From the NCBI RefSeq assembly GCF_005405485.1, contig NZ_BJED01000002.1:229624-293623 (forward strand): a stretch of DNA of 64,000 nucleotides. The letters run 5' to 3'. The stretch is from Enterococcus hulanensis (GTDB taxonomy: Bacteria; Bacillota; Bacilli; Lactobacillales; Enterococcaceae). The notes beneath the pieces are model-generated. The model saw only the letters and a program-made list of their open reading frames with translations. It ran no database searches and was not told the origin of the DNA. Positions 1-9,156 of the stretch are shown here, one piece after another. How positions within the stretch are numbered: the first letter of the stretch is position 1; each line of letters starts with the position of its first letter. Both the position numbers and the translations under genes were made by a program.

Positions 1-261
1 TTCCCTACAATTATTACCATATCAATCATGACAGCTTGCTTAAGTCTTATCCCACTTTATTTTGGAATGAAAAAAAAATCTAGTTCGACCACTATTACTT
101 GGGGAGTAATTATCGGCCTCTTAGTGAACGCGACTGTTTCAGACGGTGCAGCTACAGTAAATATGGTGCAACTTTTAGTTATTCCAGGAATTTTAGCATT
201 AGTCGGCTTAACCATTGTATATTTCACTTTTCGCCACATAGAAAGTCAAGATATTCTCTAG
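1..261 (+). CDS. C-terminal part of a membrane protein, probably an ABC-2 type permease (cut by window start)
   Basis: The reading frame is open from the first base, so the gene starts upstream and only about 86 C-terminal residues are visible. These contain two hydrophobic spans separated by a short Lys/Ser-rich loop and end in a basic and acidic tail (TFRHIESQDIL). Permease subunits of small ABC-2 exporters commonly end this way, but too little is visible to be certain. The stop is 15 bases before the next gene, whose ribosome binding site (AAAGGAGAGG) lies in the gap, so the two are probably co-transcribed. Confidence 0.5.
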   Translation, partial: FPTIITISIMTACLSLIPLYFGMKKKSSSTTITWGVIIGLLVNATVSDGAATVNMVQLLVIPGILALVGLTIVYFTFRHIESQDIL

Positions 262-276
262 AAAGGAGAGGCAGAT

Positions 277-921
277 ATGAAAAAAATTTATTTAATCGGT
301 GGAATAGTTTTATTATTAGCAGGGTACATTATCTGGGATAATTCATTTCGGAAAGAAACGAGTGAAGAATTTCCGATCCAGAAAATAGAACAAATAGATA
401 TTAATACGAAGGAATGGGATGTCCAACTCGTTCAATCGAATGGAACAAACATTGAGGTGGTTGCGGATGGATTAGGGAAAAATAATGCAGCTACTGCAAC
501 GATGAAAGATAGTACTTTAAAAGTGGAACAAAAAAAATCTGAAGGCGATTTTTTTGGCGGGTTCAGTTTTAAAAATAATAGAAAAATGAAGATTATGTTA
601 CCAGTCTTATATTTGAAAAATTTAAACGTTGAGACCCAGTCTGGTGAGATTCAGTTAAAAGAACTACCGCTTAGGAATCTGTCTATCATGAGCAACAGTG
701 GAGATATCTATATACAAAAGATCACTAGTATCGGAAGTAAAAAAACGACAATTAAGACTGGAACTGGAGACATTGATGTATCCTTTAAAGTCAAACCAAC
801 TAATCTTAAATTGAAAACTTTCTCTAATGAGATCGATAATGAACTAGGCAGAAACAAATTTGGTAAGGGAGAGAATCAGTTAGATTTAATATGTCCTAAA
901 GGCGCACTGTCAATTTTCTAA
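277..921 (+). CDS. DUF4097-family membrane-anchored beta-repeat protein
   Basis: This 214-residue protein has an N-terminal membrane anchor (residues 4-20) followed by an extracellular domain rich in short beta repeats. The segments LNVETQSGEIQLKELPLRNL and SIMSNSGDIYIQK carry the recurring S-G-[DE]-I pattern of the DUF4097 (putative adhesin, LiaG/LiaX-like) fold. Family members often sit beside envelope-stress or ABC genes, and here it follows a probable ABC permease by 15 bases. The start has a good AGGAGAGG site. The function is not established from sequence. Confidence 0.7.
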   Translation: MKKIYLIGGIVLLLAGYIIWDNSFRKETSEEFPIQKIEQIDINTKEWDVQLVQSNGTNIEVVADGLGKNNAATATMKDSTLKVEQKKSEGDFFGGFSFKNNRKMKIMLPVLYLKNLNVETQSGEIQLKELPLRNLSIMSNSGDIYIQKITSIGSKKTTIKTGTGDIDVSFKVKPTNLKLKTFSNEIDNELGRNKFGKGENQLDLICPKGALSIF

Positions 922-1045
922 TTGTCTTAAATTCAAATTGCGGATTATCGAAAAAATTGATTCAATAGGCGGATTAGGTTTATCTGAAATCGTTCATGCT
1001 TAGGTTAATGAGAAATCGAAGCAAAATCTTATTCCGAACATAGAA

Positions 1046-1094
1046 AAATCAAGTTTCCAATTCAAACATTGAGTTGGAAACTTGATTTTTTTCG
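1046..1094. terminator. Bidirectional intrinsic terminator
   Basis: An inverted repeat (AAATCAAGTTTCCAA paired with TTGGAAACTTGATTT) is followed by TTTTTTT on the plus strand and preceded by an A-run. It serves the converging DUF4097 gene and the minus-strand dehydrogenase gene. Confidence 0.9.
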
Positions 1095-1111
1095 TATTTG
1101 ATAAAAATTTT

Positions 1112-2191
1112 TTATTGCGTCAACGCTTCTAACGCCTTCATCTTTTGTATCACAAGTTCTGGCGTGATGGTTTGTTTCATTAGATGGATCATTTCGCCGG
1201 GGCTGCAGGTGCGTTCGGCAACGGCTTGGTATTCTTCTTCAGTTAGATGCAAATCCATAGCAGCTAAATTGGTCGGTAAGTCTAATTGATGATAGAAGGG
1301 CAACAGCTGCTCGATCTCCGCTAGATTATCTTCAATCATTAATTGAACTAAAATTCCGTAAGCGACTTTGTTGCCGTGAAGCTGATGATGACTGTCAGGT
1401 AAGACGGTCAAGGCATCATGGAGTGAATGAGCGCCAGCGGTTCGACCATATTCATCGCCGAAGCCGCCTACCATGCCGGCTAATAAGATATTGGCTTCCA
1501 CCACATCGATAAAGGCTTGATTAATTTGTTTTTGTTCCATCGCTGCTAGAGCATCTGCGCTTTGAGTCAGGAGAATCTCGCGACATTTTTGAGCGGCAAA
1601 CTCTGCAACCTGAACTTCGACCGGCTTCACAGCCAGTTGGGAGATGATCGCATGGGATTCGTACCATTTTGCCAAGGTGTCGCCGATACCGGCGATCATT
1701 AATTCCCGCGGCGAGTGTAAAATAATCTCAGGATCGATCAAAACCAGATCGCTGGCTTTTGGAAAGATATCATAGCGCAGCATCACGCCGGCTTCATTAT
1801 AAACCACACTCAGTGGTGTATAAGCAGCGCAGGTGGCTGCCAAGGTTGGCAGGATGATGATGGGCAGCTGGACTTTGTAGGCGACAAGTTTGCCTAAATC
1901 GGCGACTTTGCCGCCGCCAACTGCAATAATGCCGTCAAATTTTTCTTTAGTGCATAAAGACGCAAAATTTTCCGCGGCAGAATCAGTACATTGACCGCCA
2001 TAATAATGGAAAGTTTTTGTTATTGATAACTCAGGAAAATAAGCTTTAACTGCTTGCCAAGATTTTTCGCCATGAAGAATCAGGACGTTTTCTATTTTTC
2101 TTCTATTAAGATGGGATTCTAGAGAGTCCCAAGCATGTTCTTTAAGTTCATATTCTTGCGGCGCGCCGCGGACGATCAGTTGTTTTGTCAT
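1112..2191 (-). CDS. Iron-containing alcohol dehydrogenase, glycerol-dehydrogenase-like
   Basis: This is a 359-residue NAD(P)-dependent dehydrogenase of the GldA/YbdH branch of the iron-containing alcohol dehydrogenase fold. GGGK at residues 92-95 is the dinucleotide-binding turn, and TLAATCAAYTPLSV at 116-129 is the typical family segment. Asp171, His255 and His272 sit where the metal ligands of glycerol dehydrogenases lie. The substrate could be glycerol or a 2-oxo/hydroxy acid as in YbdH, and the sequence alone does not decide. It is a single gene transcribed toward the terminator at 1046-1094, divergent from the amino-acid ABC operon. Confidence 0.8.
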   Translation of the reverse strand: MTKQLIVRGAPQEYELKEHAWDSLESHLNRRKIENVLILHGEKSWQAVKAYFPELSITKTFHYYGGQCTDSAAENFASLCTKEKFDGIIAVGGGKVADLGKLVAYKVQLPIIILPTLAATCAAYTPLSVVYNEAGVMLRYDIFPKASDLVLIDPEIILHSPRELMIAGIGDTLAKWYESHAIISQLAVKPVEVQVAEFAAQKCREILLTQSADALAAMEQKQINQAFIDVVEANILLAGMVGGFGDEYGRTAGAHSLHDALTVLPDSHHQLHGNKVAYGILVQLMIEDNLAEIEQLLPFYHQLDLPTNLAAMDLHLTEEEYQAVAERTCSPGEMIHLMKQTITPELVIQKMKALEALTQ

Positions 2192-2343
2192 GGGAAAACT
2201 TCTTTCATTATTTTTTTAGATAACTCTTTTTTTATTATAAGGGTTGTGGTAGTATAAATGCAAGTTGCTTTTTGAATATTTATTCTTTAATTATTTGTAT
2301 AAGTATATTATTATTCATTATTTGGAAAAAGGGAGCGGGATGG

Positions 2344-3795
2344 ATGAAAAAGAAAATTGGCGCATTGCTTACGGTCTTGCTGATGCTGTTAAGCTTTTTA
2401 CCGGCAAAGGCACAAGGAGCAGAAAAGGATGCAATCTACGAACGGATTCAACAAAGCGGGGAGCTGGTCGTCGGCTTATCGGCGGATTATGCACCCTATG
2501 AATTCCATGCAGATGTGGATGGAAAAGATAAAATCGTCGGTTTTGATGTGTCGATCGCAGAAAAAATCGCAAAAGATATGGGCGTTAAGCTGAAAATTGA
2601 AGAGCTTGGTTTTGATGCGCTGCTAGGTGGGTTGAAAACTGGAAAGATCGATTTAGTTATTTCCGGCATGTCGATCACAGAGGAACGGTTGAAGGAAGTT
2701 GATTTCTCTGATCCGTATTTCGTTGTTCAGCAAAATGTCTTAGTGCGCAAAGGCGACAAGGATAAATATAAGACGACTGAGGATTTTAAAGGATTAGCAG
2801 TCGGCGCACAAAAGCAGACGACGCAAGAGGATTTGATTAAAAATGAAATGACTGGGGCAGAACCAACTTCATTGCAAAAGGTGCCTGACTTAGTTAATAA
2901 CCTATTGAATAAAAAAGTTGAAGCAGTTGTATTGGAACAGCCAGTGGCCGAAGCTTATGTTCAACAAAGCGATAATGTGGAAATTGCCCCAGTCAAGTTT
3001 GAACAGGGTGAAAAGGTAACGGCGATCGCGATGTCGAAAAACACGCCGGAATTGAAAGAGCATGTCAACGCTTCGATCAAAACAATTAATGACAAGGATC
3101 TGCTGAAGGGTTATCAAAAAGAAGCCAATGAATTGATGTTCCAAGGCGAGCAATCATTTCTACAAAAATATGGTCCTTACTATTTAAATGGTGCGAAGTA
3201 TACGATCTTGCTGGCCTTTGTAGGTGTTTTATTTGGTTTGATTTTTGGTAGTTTATTAGCCTTGATGAAGCTGAGCAAGAGCAAACTTTTGAAGGCGCTG
3301 GCGGTTATCTACATCGAATATGTTCGGGGAACACCGCTATTAGTTCAAATCTTTATCGTGTATTTCGGAACCGGCGTGATCGGTTTAGACTTGTCGAAAT
3401 TACTGGCTGGTTGTATCGCGGTCTCGCTGAATAGTGCGGCCTATGTCGCAGAAATCGTGCGGGCAGGGATCAACGCCGTCAACAAGGGTCAAATGGAAGC
3501 CGCTCGTTCTTTAGGGATGAACCAAAAAGAAGCGATGCGTTATATCGTTTTCCCGCAAGCCATCAAGAATATCTTGCCGGCATTAGGAAATGAGTTCGTA
3601 ACGATTATCAAGGAATCTTCTGTCGTTTCGGTTATCGGGGTGTCGGAATTGATCTTCCAAACAGGTGTGGTGCAGGGTGCCAGCTTCAAGCCGTTCTTAC
3701 CATACGTGCTGGTTTCGCTGATCTACTTTGTCTTGACCTTCTGTATTTCCCGTCTATTAGGGTTAGTTGAAAGGAGAATGGGTCTGAATGATTAA
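2344..3795 (+). CDS. Amino-acid ABC transporter, fused substrate-binding protein and permease
   Basis: This 483-residue fusion has a signal peptide ([20 protein letters not shown], cleaved near AKAQGA), a family-3 solute-binding domain (about residues 30-265, starting [14 protein letters not shown]) and a polar-amino-acid permease domain with about five membrane segments (about 285-483). The permease carries the EAA loop ([20 protein letters not shown]) that docks the ATPase. An in-frame start exists at 2272, but 2344 has the ribosome site GGGAGCGGGATGG and opens directly into the signal peptide, so it is preferred. The stop overlaps the ATPase gene by 8 bases. Such fusions are common in Lactobacillales importers of glutamine and related amino acids. 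Confidence 0.9.
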   Translation: MKKKIGALLTVLLMLLSFLPAKAQGAEKDAIYERIQQSGELVVGLSADYAPYEFHADVDGKDKIVGFDVSIAEKIAKDMGVKLKIEELGFDALLGGLKTGKIDLVISGMSITEERLKEVDFSDPYFVVQQNVLVRKGDKDKYKTTEDFKGLAVGAQKQTTQEDLIKNEMTGAEPTSLQKVPDLVNNLLNKKVEAVVLEQPVAEAYVQQSDNVEIAPVKFEQGEKVTAIAMSKNTPELKEHVNASIKTINDKDLLKGYQKEANELMFQGEQSFLQKYGPYYLNGAKYTILLAFVGVLFGLIFGSLLALMKLSKSKLLKALAVIYIEYVRGTPLLVQIFIVYFGTGVIGLDLSKLLAGCIAVSLNSAAYVAEIVRAGINAVNKGQMEAARSLGMNQKEAMRYIVFPQAIKNILPALGNEFVTIIKESSVVSVIGVSELIFQTGVVQGASFKPFLPYVLVSLIYFVLTFCISRLLGLVERRMGLND

Positions 3796-4510
3796 TGTAA
3801 AACAACTGTCAAAAAGTTTTGGCGATAATGAAGTCTTAAAATCCATCGATCTAACGGTCAAGGAAGGGGAAGTGGTGGTAATCATCGGTCCTTCCGGGAG
3901 CGGGAAAAGTACGATTTTACGCTGCTTGAACTTATTGGAGGAACCAACCTCCGGCGAGATCTTTTTCGAAGGACAGAACATTACCGCTCCTGACAGCAAT
4001 ATCGACCAGATTCGCCAAAAAATGGGGATGGTGTTCCAAAGCTTTAACCTGTTTCCCCATATGAGTGTGGTGGAAAATCTGACGATCACACCAGTAAAAA
4101 TCAAAAAAGAAGATCCAACCAAAGCCAAAGAAGCAGCCTTGGCGTTGTTAGATCAGGTGGGCTTGAAGGAAAAAGCTGACAGCTATCCATCGAGTTTATC
4201 CGGCGGGCAGCAGCAGCGGGTGGCGATCGCGCGAGCATTGGCCATGAATCCGGATGTGATGCTGTTTGACGAACCGACTTCAGCGCTTGACCCGGAAATG
4301 GTCGGAGAAGTATTGGCCGTTATGCAGGATCTGGCTAAAAAAGGCATGACCATGGTAGTGGTGACTCACGAGATGGGCTTTGCCAAAGAGGTGGCGGATC
4401 GTGTAATCTTTATGGCGGATGGCGTCATTCAAGAAGAAGGTACCCCAGAGGAAATCTTTGATCATCCGCAAAATAGTCGGACTCAGGATTTCTTGAATAA
4501 GGTATTGTAA
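3788..4510 (+). CDS. Polar amino-acid ABC transporter ATP-binding protein (GlnQ-like)
   Basis: This is the 240-residue ATPase that powers the importer encoded just upstream. Walker [10 protein letters not shown] is at residues 34-42, the signature LSGGQQQR at 137-144, Walker B with [12 protein letters not shown] at 157-168, and the switch histidine lies in [10 protein letters not shown]. Length and motif spacing match the HisP/GlnQ subfamily. It overlaps the upstream gene by 8 bases, implying translational coupling, and is followed 20 bases later by an aminotransferase gene. The transported amino acid is not determined. Confidence 0.92.
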   Translation: MINVKQLSKSFGDNEVLKSIDLTVKEGEVVVIIGPSGSGKSTILRCLNLLEEPTSGEIFFEGQNITAPDSNIDQIRQKMGMVFQSFNLFPHMSVVENLTITPVKIKKEDPTKAKEAALALLDQVGLKEKADSYPSSLSGGQQQRVAIARALAMNPDVMLFDEPTSALDPEMVGEVLAVMQDLAKKGMTMVVVTHEMGFAKEVADRVIFMADGVIQEEGTPEEIFDHPQNSRTQDFLNKVL

Positions 4511-4530
4511 TAAGAGGCGGAGGAATCAGG

Positions 4531-5682
4531 ATGGATAAAAGTAAAATCGCGCGACGCTTTCAGCAGCCGGCAGAGAATTTGCTGATGAAGATCGCTGTTT
4601 TAGCAAAGGAAAAAGAAGATATTATTGATTTGTCGATCGGCGATCCAGATTTGATCACCAATCCGGCGATCATCGAAGCGGCTTATACCGATGTGAAAAA
4701 GGGTGCGACGAATTACACGGCACCTGACGGCAGTAAGGAATTTCTACAGACCGTCGTTGATTTTTACCAAAAGAAATATGATCTGAACTTTCAAGTCAAT
4801 CAGGTTCGGGCGACGGTTGGTGCTTTGCATGGAATGTATCTAGTGATGCAGGTGCTGCTTGATCCCGGCGATGAAGTGATTATTCATGAGCCGTATTTTT
4901 CACCGTATCGCGAACAGGTTACTCTATCTGGCGGAACATCGGTTTTTGTTCCGACGTATGAGGAAAACGGCTTTCAATTAGATGTGGCGGATTTAAAGGC
5001 CGCCATCACGGATCGAACGAAGGCGATCATCATTAATTCGCCGAATAATCCAACAGGGGCAGTTTTTTCCGAGGCGACCTTGAAGCAAATCGCGGAAGTT
5101 GCCATCGAAAATGAGCTTTTCATTATTTCCGATGAAATCTATGAAGACTTTGCCTTTAAAGAAAAATTTGTGCCGATGGCGCGGCTTGCGCCGGAAAATA
5201 CGATCACGATCAGCGGTGTGTCGAAGGGCTTTGCCATGACTGGCTGGCGCTTAGGCTACATGGTCGCACCGGCATACATCAATCAAGTCGCAGGTATGAT
5301 CAACGAAAGCATTACTTATTCCGCACCGACAGCATCACAGCGCGGCGGGATTTACGCGTTGAACCATTATGAGGAGCTGGTTCCGCCGACGGTAGCGATT
5401 TTTAAGGAGCGTTTGGCTTATATTGAAAAAAGAGTGGCGGAAATTCCATATTTGACCTTGCCATCAGTTGCTGGCAGCATGTATGCTTTTATTAATATCA
5501 GTAAAAGCGGACTCGACTCAGTGACATTTGTGGAAAAAGTTCTGGAACAAAGCGGCGTGCTGTTCGTTCCGGGAAAAGCCTTCGGGGAAAATGTGGGGGA
5601 CGACTATATTCGTCTGGCAGCCACACAACCGCTGGAGGTTTTAGCAGAGGCCTTTGATCGATTGGCGAAGTTGAGCTTTTAG
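4531..5682 (+). CDS. Class I/II PLP-dependent aminotransferase
   Basis: This 383-residue cytosolic aminotransferase has the fold-type I signatures: SPNNPTG at 170-176, DEIY at 201-204, the Schiff-base Lys232 in SGVSKGFAMTGWRLGY, Arg240, and a substrate-carboxylate arginine in DDYIRLAA near the C-terminus. It begins 20 bases after the ABC ATPase with site AGGCGGAGGA, so it belongs to the same operon and probably acts on the imported amino acid or a product of it. The family covers aspartate, aromatic and MalY/PatB-like enzymes, so the donor is not assigned. Confidence 0.88.
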   Translation: MDKSKIARRFQQPAENLLMKIAVLAKEKEDIIDLSIGDPDLITNPAIIEAAYTDVKKGATNYTAPDGSKEFLQTVVDFYQKKYDLNFQVNQVRATVGALHGMYLVMQVLLDPGDEVIIHEPYFSPYREQVTLSGGTSVFVPTYEENGFQLDVADLKAAITDRTKAIIINSPNNPTGAVFSEATLKQIAEVAIENELFIISDEIYEDFAFKEKFVPMARLAPENTITISGVSKGFAMTGWRLGYMVAPAYINQVAGMINESITYSAPTASQRGGIYALNHYEELVPPTVAIFKERLAYIEKRVAEIPYLTLPSVAGSMYAFINISKSGLDSVTFVEKVLEQSGVLFVPGKAFGENVGDDYIRLAATQPLEVLAEAFDRLAKLSF

Positions 5683-5755
5683 CTCGCAAAAGGCGGCACG
5701 TTCTGAGAGGTATTTCTTTACTGGTCTTATTATAGTAGAGACAGGAGGAAAATGA

Positions 5756-6607
5756 ATGGAATGGTTAGATCATTTCAATAAAAGTATTGCTTATGTGGAG
5801 GAGAATTTAGCGGGTGCGATCGATTTGGACAAGGCGGCGCAATTGGCCCAGTGCTCCAGCTATCATTATCAGCGGATGTTTTCTTATATCGCGGGAGTCA
5901 CGTTAGGTGAGTACATTCGGCGGCGCAGGATGAGTCTGGCGGGAGTTGATCTGCAGCGGGGCGAGAAAGTCATCGATGTTGCTGCGAAATATGAGTATGA
6001 TTCTCCCACGTCTTTTAATCGGGTGTTCAAGGGTGTCCACGGAATCACGCCGAAAGAAGCCAAGCAAGCAGGGGCAAAATTGACTAGCTATCCCATGCTG
6101 ACCTTCAAACTTACAGTAAGGGGAGTACACGCGATGGAATATCAATTAATCGACAAAGAAGCTTTTCACGTAACGGGACTTGGATTGAAAATCGAACAGA
6201 ACATGGAGGTAGCTCAAAAACGGATTCCAGAATTTTGGAACGAAGTGGCTGCTAGCGGCGAATTGCAAAAATTGCTGCCGATCATGGATCAAAGCAATCC
6301 GGGGGTCTTAGGTATCAGCTTAATGACTTCGGAAATCCAAGATAAGTGGGAGTATGTGATCGGTGTCGTCAGCGAAGAAAAGGCAGAAGGCTTTGAGCAA
6401 TATGAGATACCTGCTGCGAAGTGGGCGATTTTCTCAGGAACAGGACCAATGCCGGGAGCGATCCAAGAGCTGCAGACGCAAGTCTTTCAGGAGTGGCTGC
6501 CGACCTCTGGCTTTGAATACGACGAGCTGCCGGATATTGAATTGTATCTGGATGCTAATCCGGAAAATGCTCAGTTCCAAGTCTGGCTGCCGGTTCGGGC
6601 GAAATAA
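5756..6607 (+). CDS. AraC-family regulator with GyrI-like effector-binding domain
   Basis: This is a 283-residue transcription factor. Residues 1-105 form the double helix-turn-helix AraC/XylS DNA-binding domain at the N-terminus (ECSSYHYQRMF-like first helix, then YDSPTSFNRVFKGVHGITPKEAK). Residues 125-283 form a GyrI/Rob-type small-molecule-binding domain ending in ELPDIELYLDANPENAQFQVWLPV. This is the arrangement of Rob/SoxS-like multidrug sensors. The start follows ACAGGAGGAAA. It is a single gene closed by a strong terminator. A separate protein with only the GyrI-type domain is encoded at 15899-16372. Confidence 0.87.
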   Translation: MEWLDHFNKSIAYVEENLAGAIDLDKAAQLAQCSSYHYQRMFSYIAGVTLGEYIRRRRMSLAGVDLQRGEKVIDVAAKYEYDSPTSFNRVFKGVHGITPKEAKQAGAKLTSYPMLTFKLTVRGVHAMEYQLIDKEAFHVTGLGLKIEQNMEVAQKRIPEFWNEVAASGELQKLLPIMDQSNPGVLGISLMTSEIQDKWEYVIGVVSEEKAEGFEQYEIPAAKWAIFSGTGPMPGAIQELQTQVFQEWLPTSGFEYDELPDIELYLDANPENAQFQVWLPVRAK

Positions 6608-6610
6608 AGA

Positions 6611-6645
6611 AGAAGCTGTTCGAGAGCGAACAGCTTCTTTTTTTG
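6611..6645 (+). terminator. Intrinsic terminator after the AraC-type gene
   Basis: AGAAGCTGTTCG pairs perfectly with CGAACAGCTTCT across a four-base loop and is followed by TTTTTTT. It lies only 11 bases from the end of the converging P-type ATPase gene. Confidence 0.92.
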
Positions 6646-6656
6646 TGGTCGTTAGG

Positions 6657-8963
6657 CTAAAGAAAAGCGAAGTTCATTTTAGCGATTCGCTTGGCTAGCG
6701 GCTTCCACACTAAAACATTAACGATCATCAGAAGTACAAAACAACCAAAAATCGGAAAGGTCATGGTACCGATGGAAAGCAAGTTATGAAACAATGCCGC
6801 CGTTGCAAAGCTGCCGATGGTGGTCGTGCTGACCAAGAACAGCCGCAAGGAATTAAAGGGTTGGCATGATTTCATCACCGCAAAACAGCTGATACCCAGC
6901 AGCAGATAATACATCAGTGTCCGTGAATCTAGCGCAGTGAAGAAAAATTGCCCAAACAACCAGACCAAGACAACGTTGAACAGTACTAAAATTCCACTAG
7001 GCAGCGCTCGTTTGATAGCAGTCGGTAAAAAGCGCCCTTGGATTTTTCGATTATCCGCTTCAAAGGATAGGAAGAAGGAAGGATAGCCTTCAATCGCCAA
7101 ATCGATTAACGTGATCTGGAGCGGAATGAATGGAAAAGTGGAGACCGTTAAAATACAGAACAGCGAGACCAGCAGCGAATAAATGGTTTTGATAAAGAAA
7201 ACACCGGAAGAACGGGTGATATTGTTAATCACTCGTCGGCCTTCAAAAATAATCGCCGGCAAACTGCCGAAATTTGAATCCAGCAAAACGACGTCGGCAA
7301 TTTGCCGCGTAGCATCGTCGCCTTCAGCCATGGCGATGGAAATGTCGGCTTCCCGCAAAGCGAGAATATCATTCACACCATCGCCTGTCATCCCGACCGT
7401 CTGCTCCTGTGATTTCAATTCGTGGATCAGCAATTTTTTCTGCTGGGGAGTCACGCGACCGAAAATCGAGTGGCTGTGAGCGAGTTCGCGAATCTCTGCT
7501 TCATTTGAATAGTTTGAAAGATCAATCGCCTTTTGGTAATCGACAAAGCCGGCTTTTTCAGCGATCGCTGATACAGTCTTAGGGTTATCCCCTGAAATAA
7601 TTTTCAACTCGACACCTTGTTCGGTTAAAAAGTTCAAGGTGTCTTTGGCGTTTGCTCGAATCGGATCACTCAAGGTCAGAAAAGCAATCGGCGATAGACC
7701 AGTCGGCTGGTCTGAGATCCCGCTCGATGATAAAGCGATCAAAAGAATGCGCAGACCGGCTTCTTGATAGTGCTGAATGATCGCGGGAATTTCCTCGGCC
7801 GACAAAAGATTCTCTGGTGAGCCTAAGTACAAGGTAATGTTGCTCTCGAGGGTCACTGCGCCGTATTTTCGTTCGGAGGAGAAGGGAAGGACTTGTTTTG
7901 CCGGAACCTGTGCGCCTTCTCCAAAATAATGATTCAAGGCCTGTGCGGTGGGATTGCTGTCCTCGGTGGCCGCTAAATAGCTGGTCATCAGAGTAGGAAG
8001 GGTGCTGCGATATGTTTCGTCTAAAAGATAGAGGTTTTCTACCTGCATGTTCCCCTCGGTCAATGTTCCGGTCTTATCCAAACAAAGAACGTCCATATGA
8101 GCCAAATTTTCGATGGCGTACATGTTTTGTACGAGCACTTGCTTTTTGGCCAGCTTTAAGACGCCGGTGGTCAAGGCGATGCTGATCAGTAAGACTAAGC
8201 CCTTCGGCAGCATACCTAAAAGAGCCGCGACAGAAGCCACGACCGCCGTATAAGTCGAGCTGTCCCGCAGGAAGAAGGCTTCGATGAAAAGCAAGATTCC
8301 GATAGGCAGTATAATGAAACTGGTAAATTTCGAGATTTTTTGGATCGACTGGATCAGCTCTGATTTGATAGGTTTGGCCGCTTTGGTTTCATTGATGATT
8401 TTGGCGGCGTAATTCTCTGCTCCGACGTGCTGCACTTCTGCCAGCAACTGTCCGCTGGTTAAATAACTGCCCGATAGAATTTCGGACTCCGCTTTTTTGA
8501 CGATTGTATCGGATTCACCCGTCAGCAGGGATTCATTGACCTCGGCTAAACCATCTAGGACCCGCATATCGCTGGGAATCTGTTCGCCAGCCTTTAACAG
8601 GACATAATCTCCTAAGACCAGTTGATCGGGGGCGATGGCTTGTTTCTTTCCGTCTCGGATAACGGTGATGTCGTTTTGAGCCAAGAGGGTCAAACGGTCG
8701 ACCATTTTCTTGGCGCGAAGCTCTTGAACGATCCCGATAATGATATTCAGGATGATGATTGAGATAAAAAACATGTTGCTGTAGGCTTTCACTGCGAATA
8801 AACAAGCCGCTAAAAGAAAATTCAGCAGGTTGAACAGCGTCAAGGTGTTTTCACGAATGATCGTGCCGGTGGATTTCGCCGGGTTCATCCGGTAGTCATT
8901 GGTTTGTCCAGCGGCGATCCGCTCCTTGACCTGTTTTTCGGTTAAGCCGGTAAATAATTGCAT
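6657..8963 (-). CDS. Cation-translocating P-type ATPase (CtpE/YfgQ-like)
   Basis: This is a 768-residue P-type ATPase. TGES (148-151) is the actuator motif, DKTGTLT (296-302) contains the phosphorylated Asp296, SGDNPKT lies near 458, and TGDGVND (526-532) is the hinge motif. Membrane helix M4 carries LPKGL (252-256) where calcium and sodium pumps often have PEGL, a variant I associate with the CtpE-like group. There is no N-terminal heavy-metal domain. The ion is undetermined, with Ca2+ or Mg2+ the best guesses. It is a single minus-strand gene, and 193 bases separate its start from the divergent histidine kinase gene. Confidence 0.85.
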   Translation of the reverse strand: MQLFTGLTEKQVKERIAAGQTNDYRMNPAKSTGTIIRENTLTLFNLLNFLLAACLFAVKAYSNMFFISIIILNIIIGIVQELRAKKMVDRLTLLAQNDITVIRDGKKQAIAPDQLVLGDYVLLKAGEQIPSDMRVLDGLAEVNESLLTGESDTIVKKAESEILSGSYLTSGQLLAEVQHVGAENYAAKIINETKAAKPIKSELIQSIQKISKFTSFIILPIGILLFIEAFFLRDSSTYTAVVASVAALLGMLPKGLVLLISIALTTGVLKLAKKQVLVQNMYAIENLAHMDVLCLDKTGTLTEGNMQVENLYLLDETYRSTLPTLMTSYLAATEDSNPTAQALNHYFGEGAQVPAKQVLPFSSERKYGAVTLESNITLYLGSPENLLSAEEIPAIIQHYQEAGLRILLIALSSSGISDQPTGLSPIAFLTLSDPIRANAKDTLNFLTEQGVELKIISGDNPKTVSAIAEKAGFVDYQKAIDLSNYSNEAEIRELAHSHSIFGRVTPQQKKLLIHELKSQEQTVGMTGDGVNDILALREADISIAMAEGDDATRQIADVVLLDSNFGSLPAIIFEGRRVINNITRSSGVFFIKTIYSLLVSLFCILTVSTFPFIPLQITLIDLAIEGYPSFFLSFEADNRKIQGRFLPTAIKRALPSGILVLFNVVLVWLFGQFFFTALDSRTLMYYLLLGISCFAVMKSCQPFNSLRLFLVSTTTIGSFATAALFHNLLSIGTMTFPIFGCFVLLMIVNVLVWKPLAKRIAKMNFAFL

Positions 8964-9156
8964 AAATAAATTCCTCCAAAGCAGTTAAGTTTATCGATAA
9001 GTCCTATGATAAAAAAGAAAAGCAAATAAACTAGTCGGAAAGGATAAACAATTTATAAACTATTTATTAATACTTGTTTTATTTTTACGAAAATGGGAAG
9101 TCTTCGTGTTAAATAAGAGGATAGCAATGTAAAAAGAACAGACGAGGTGACAGCAG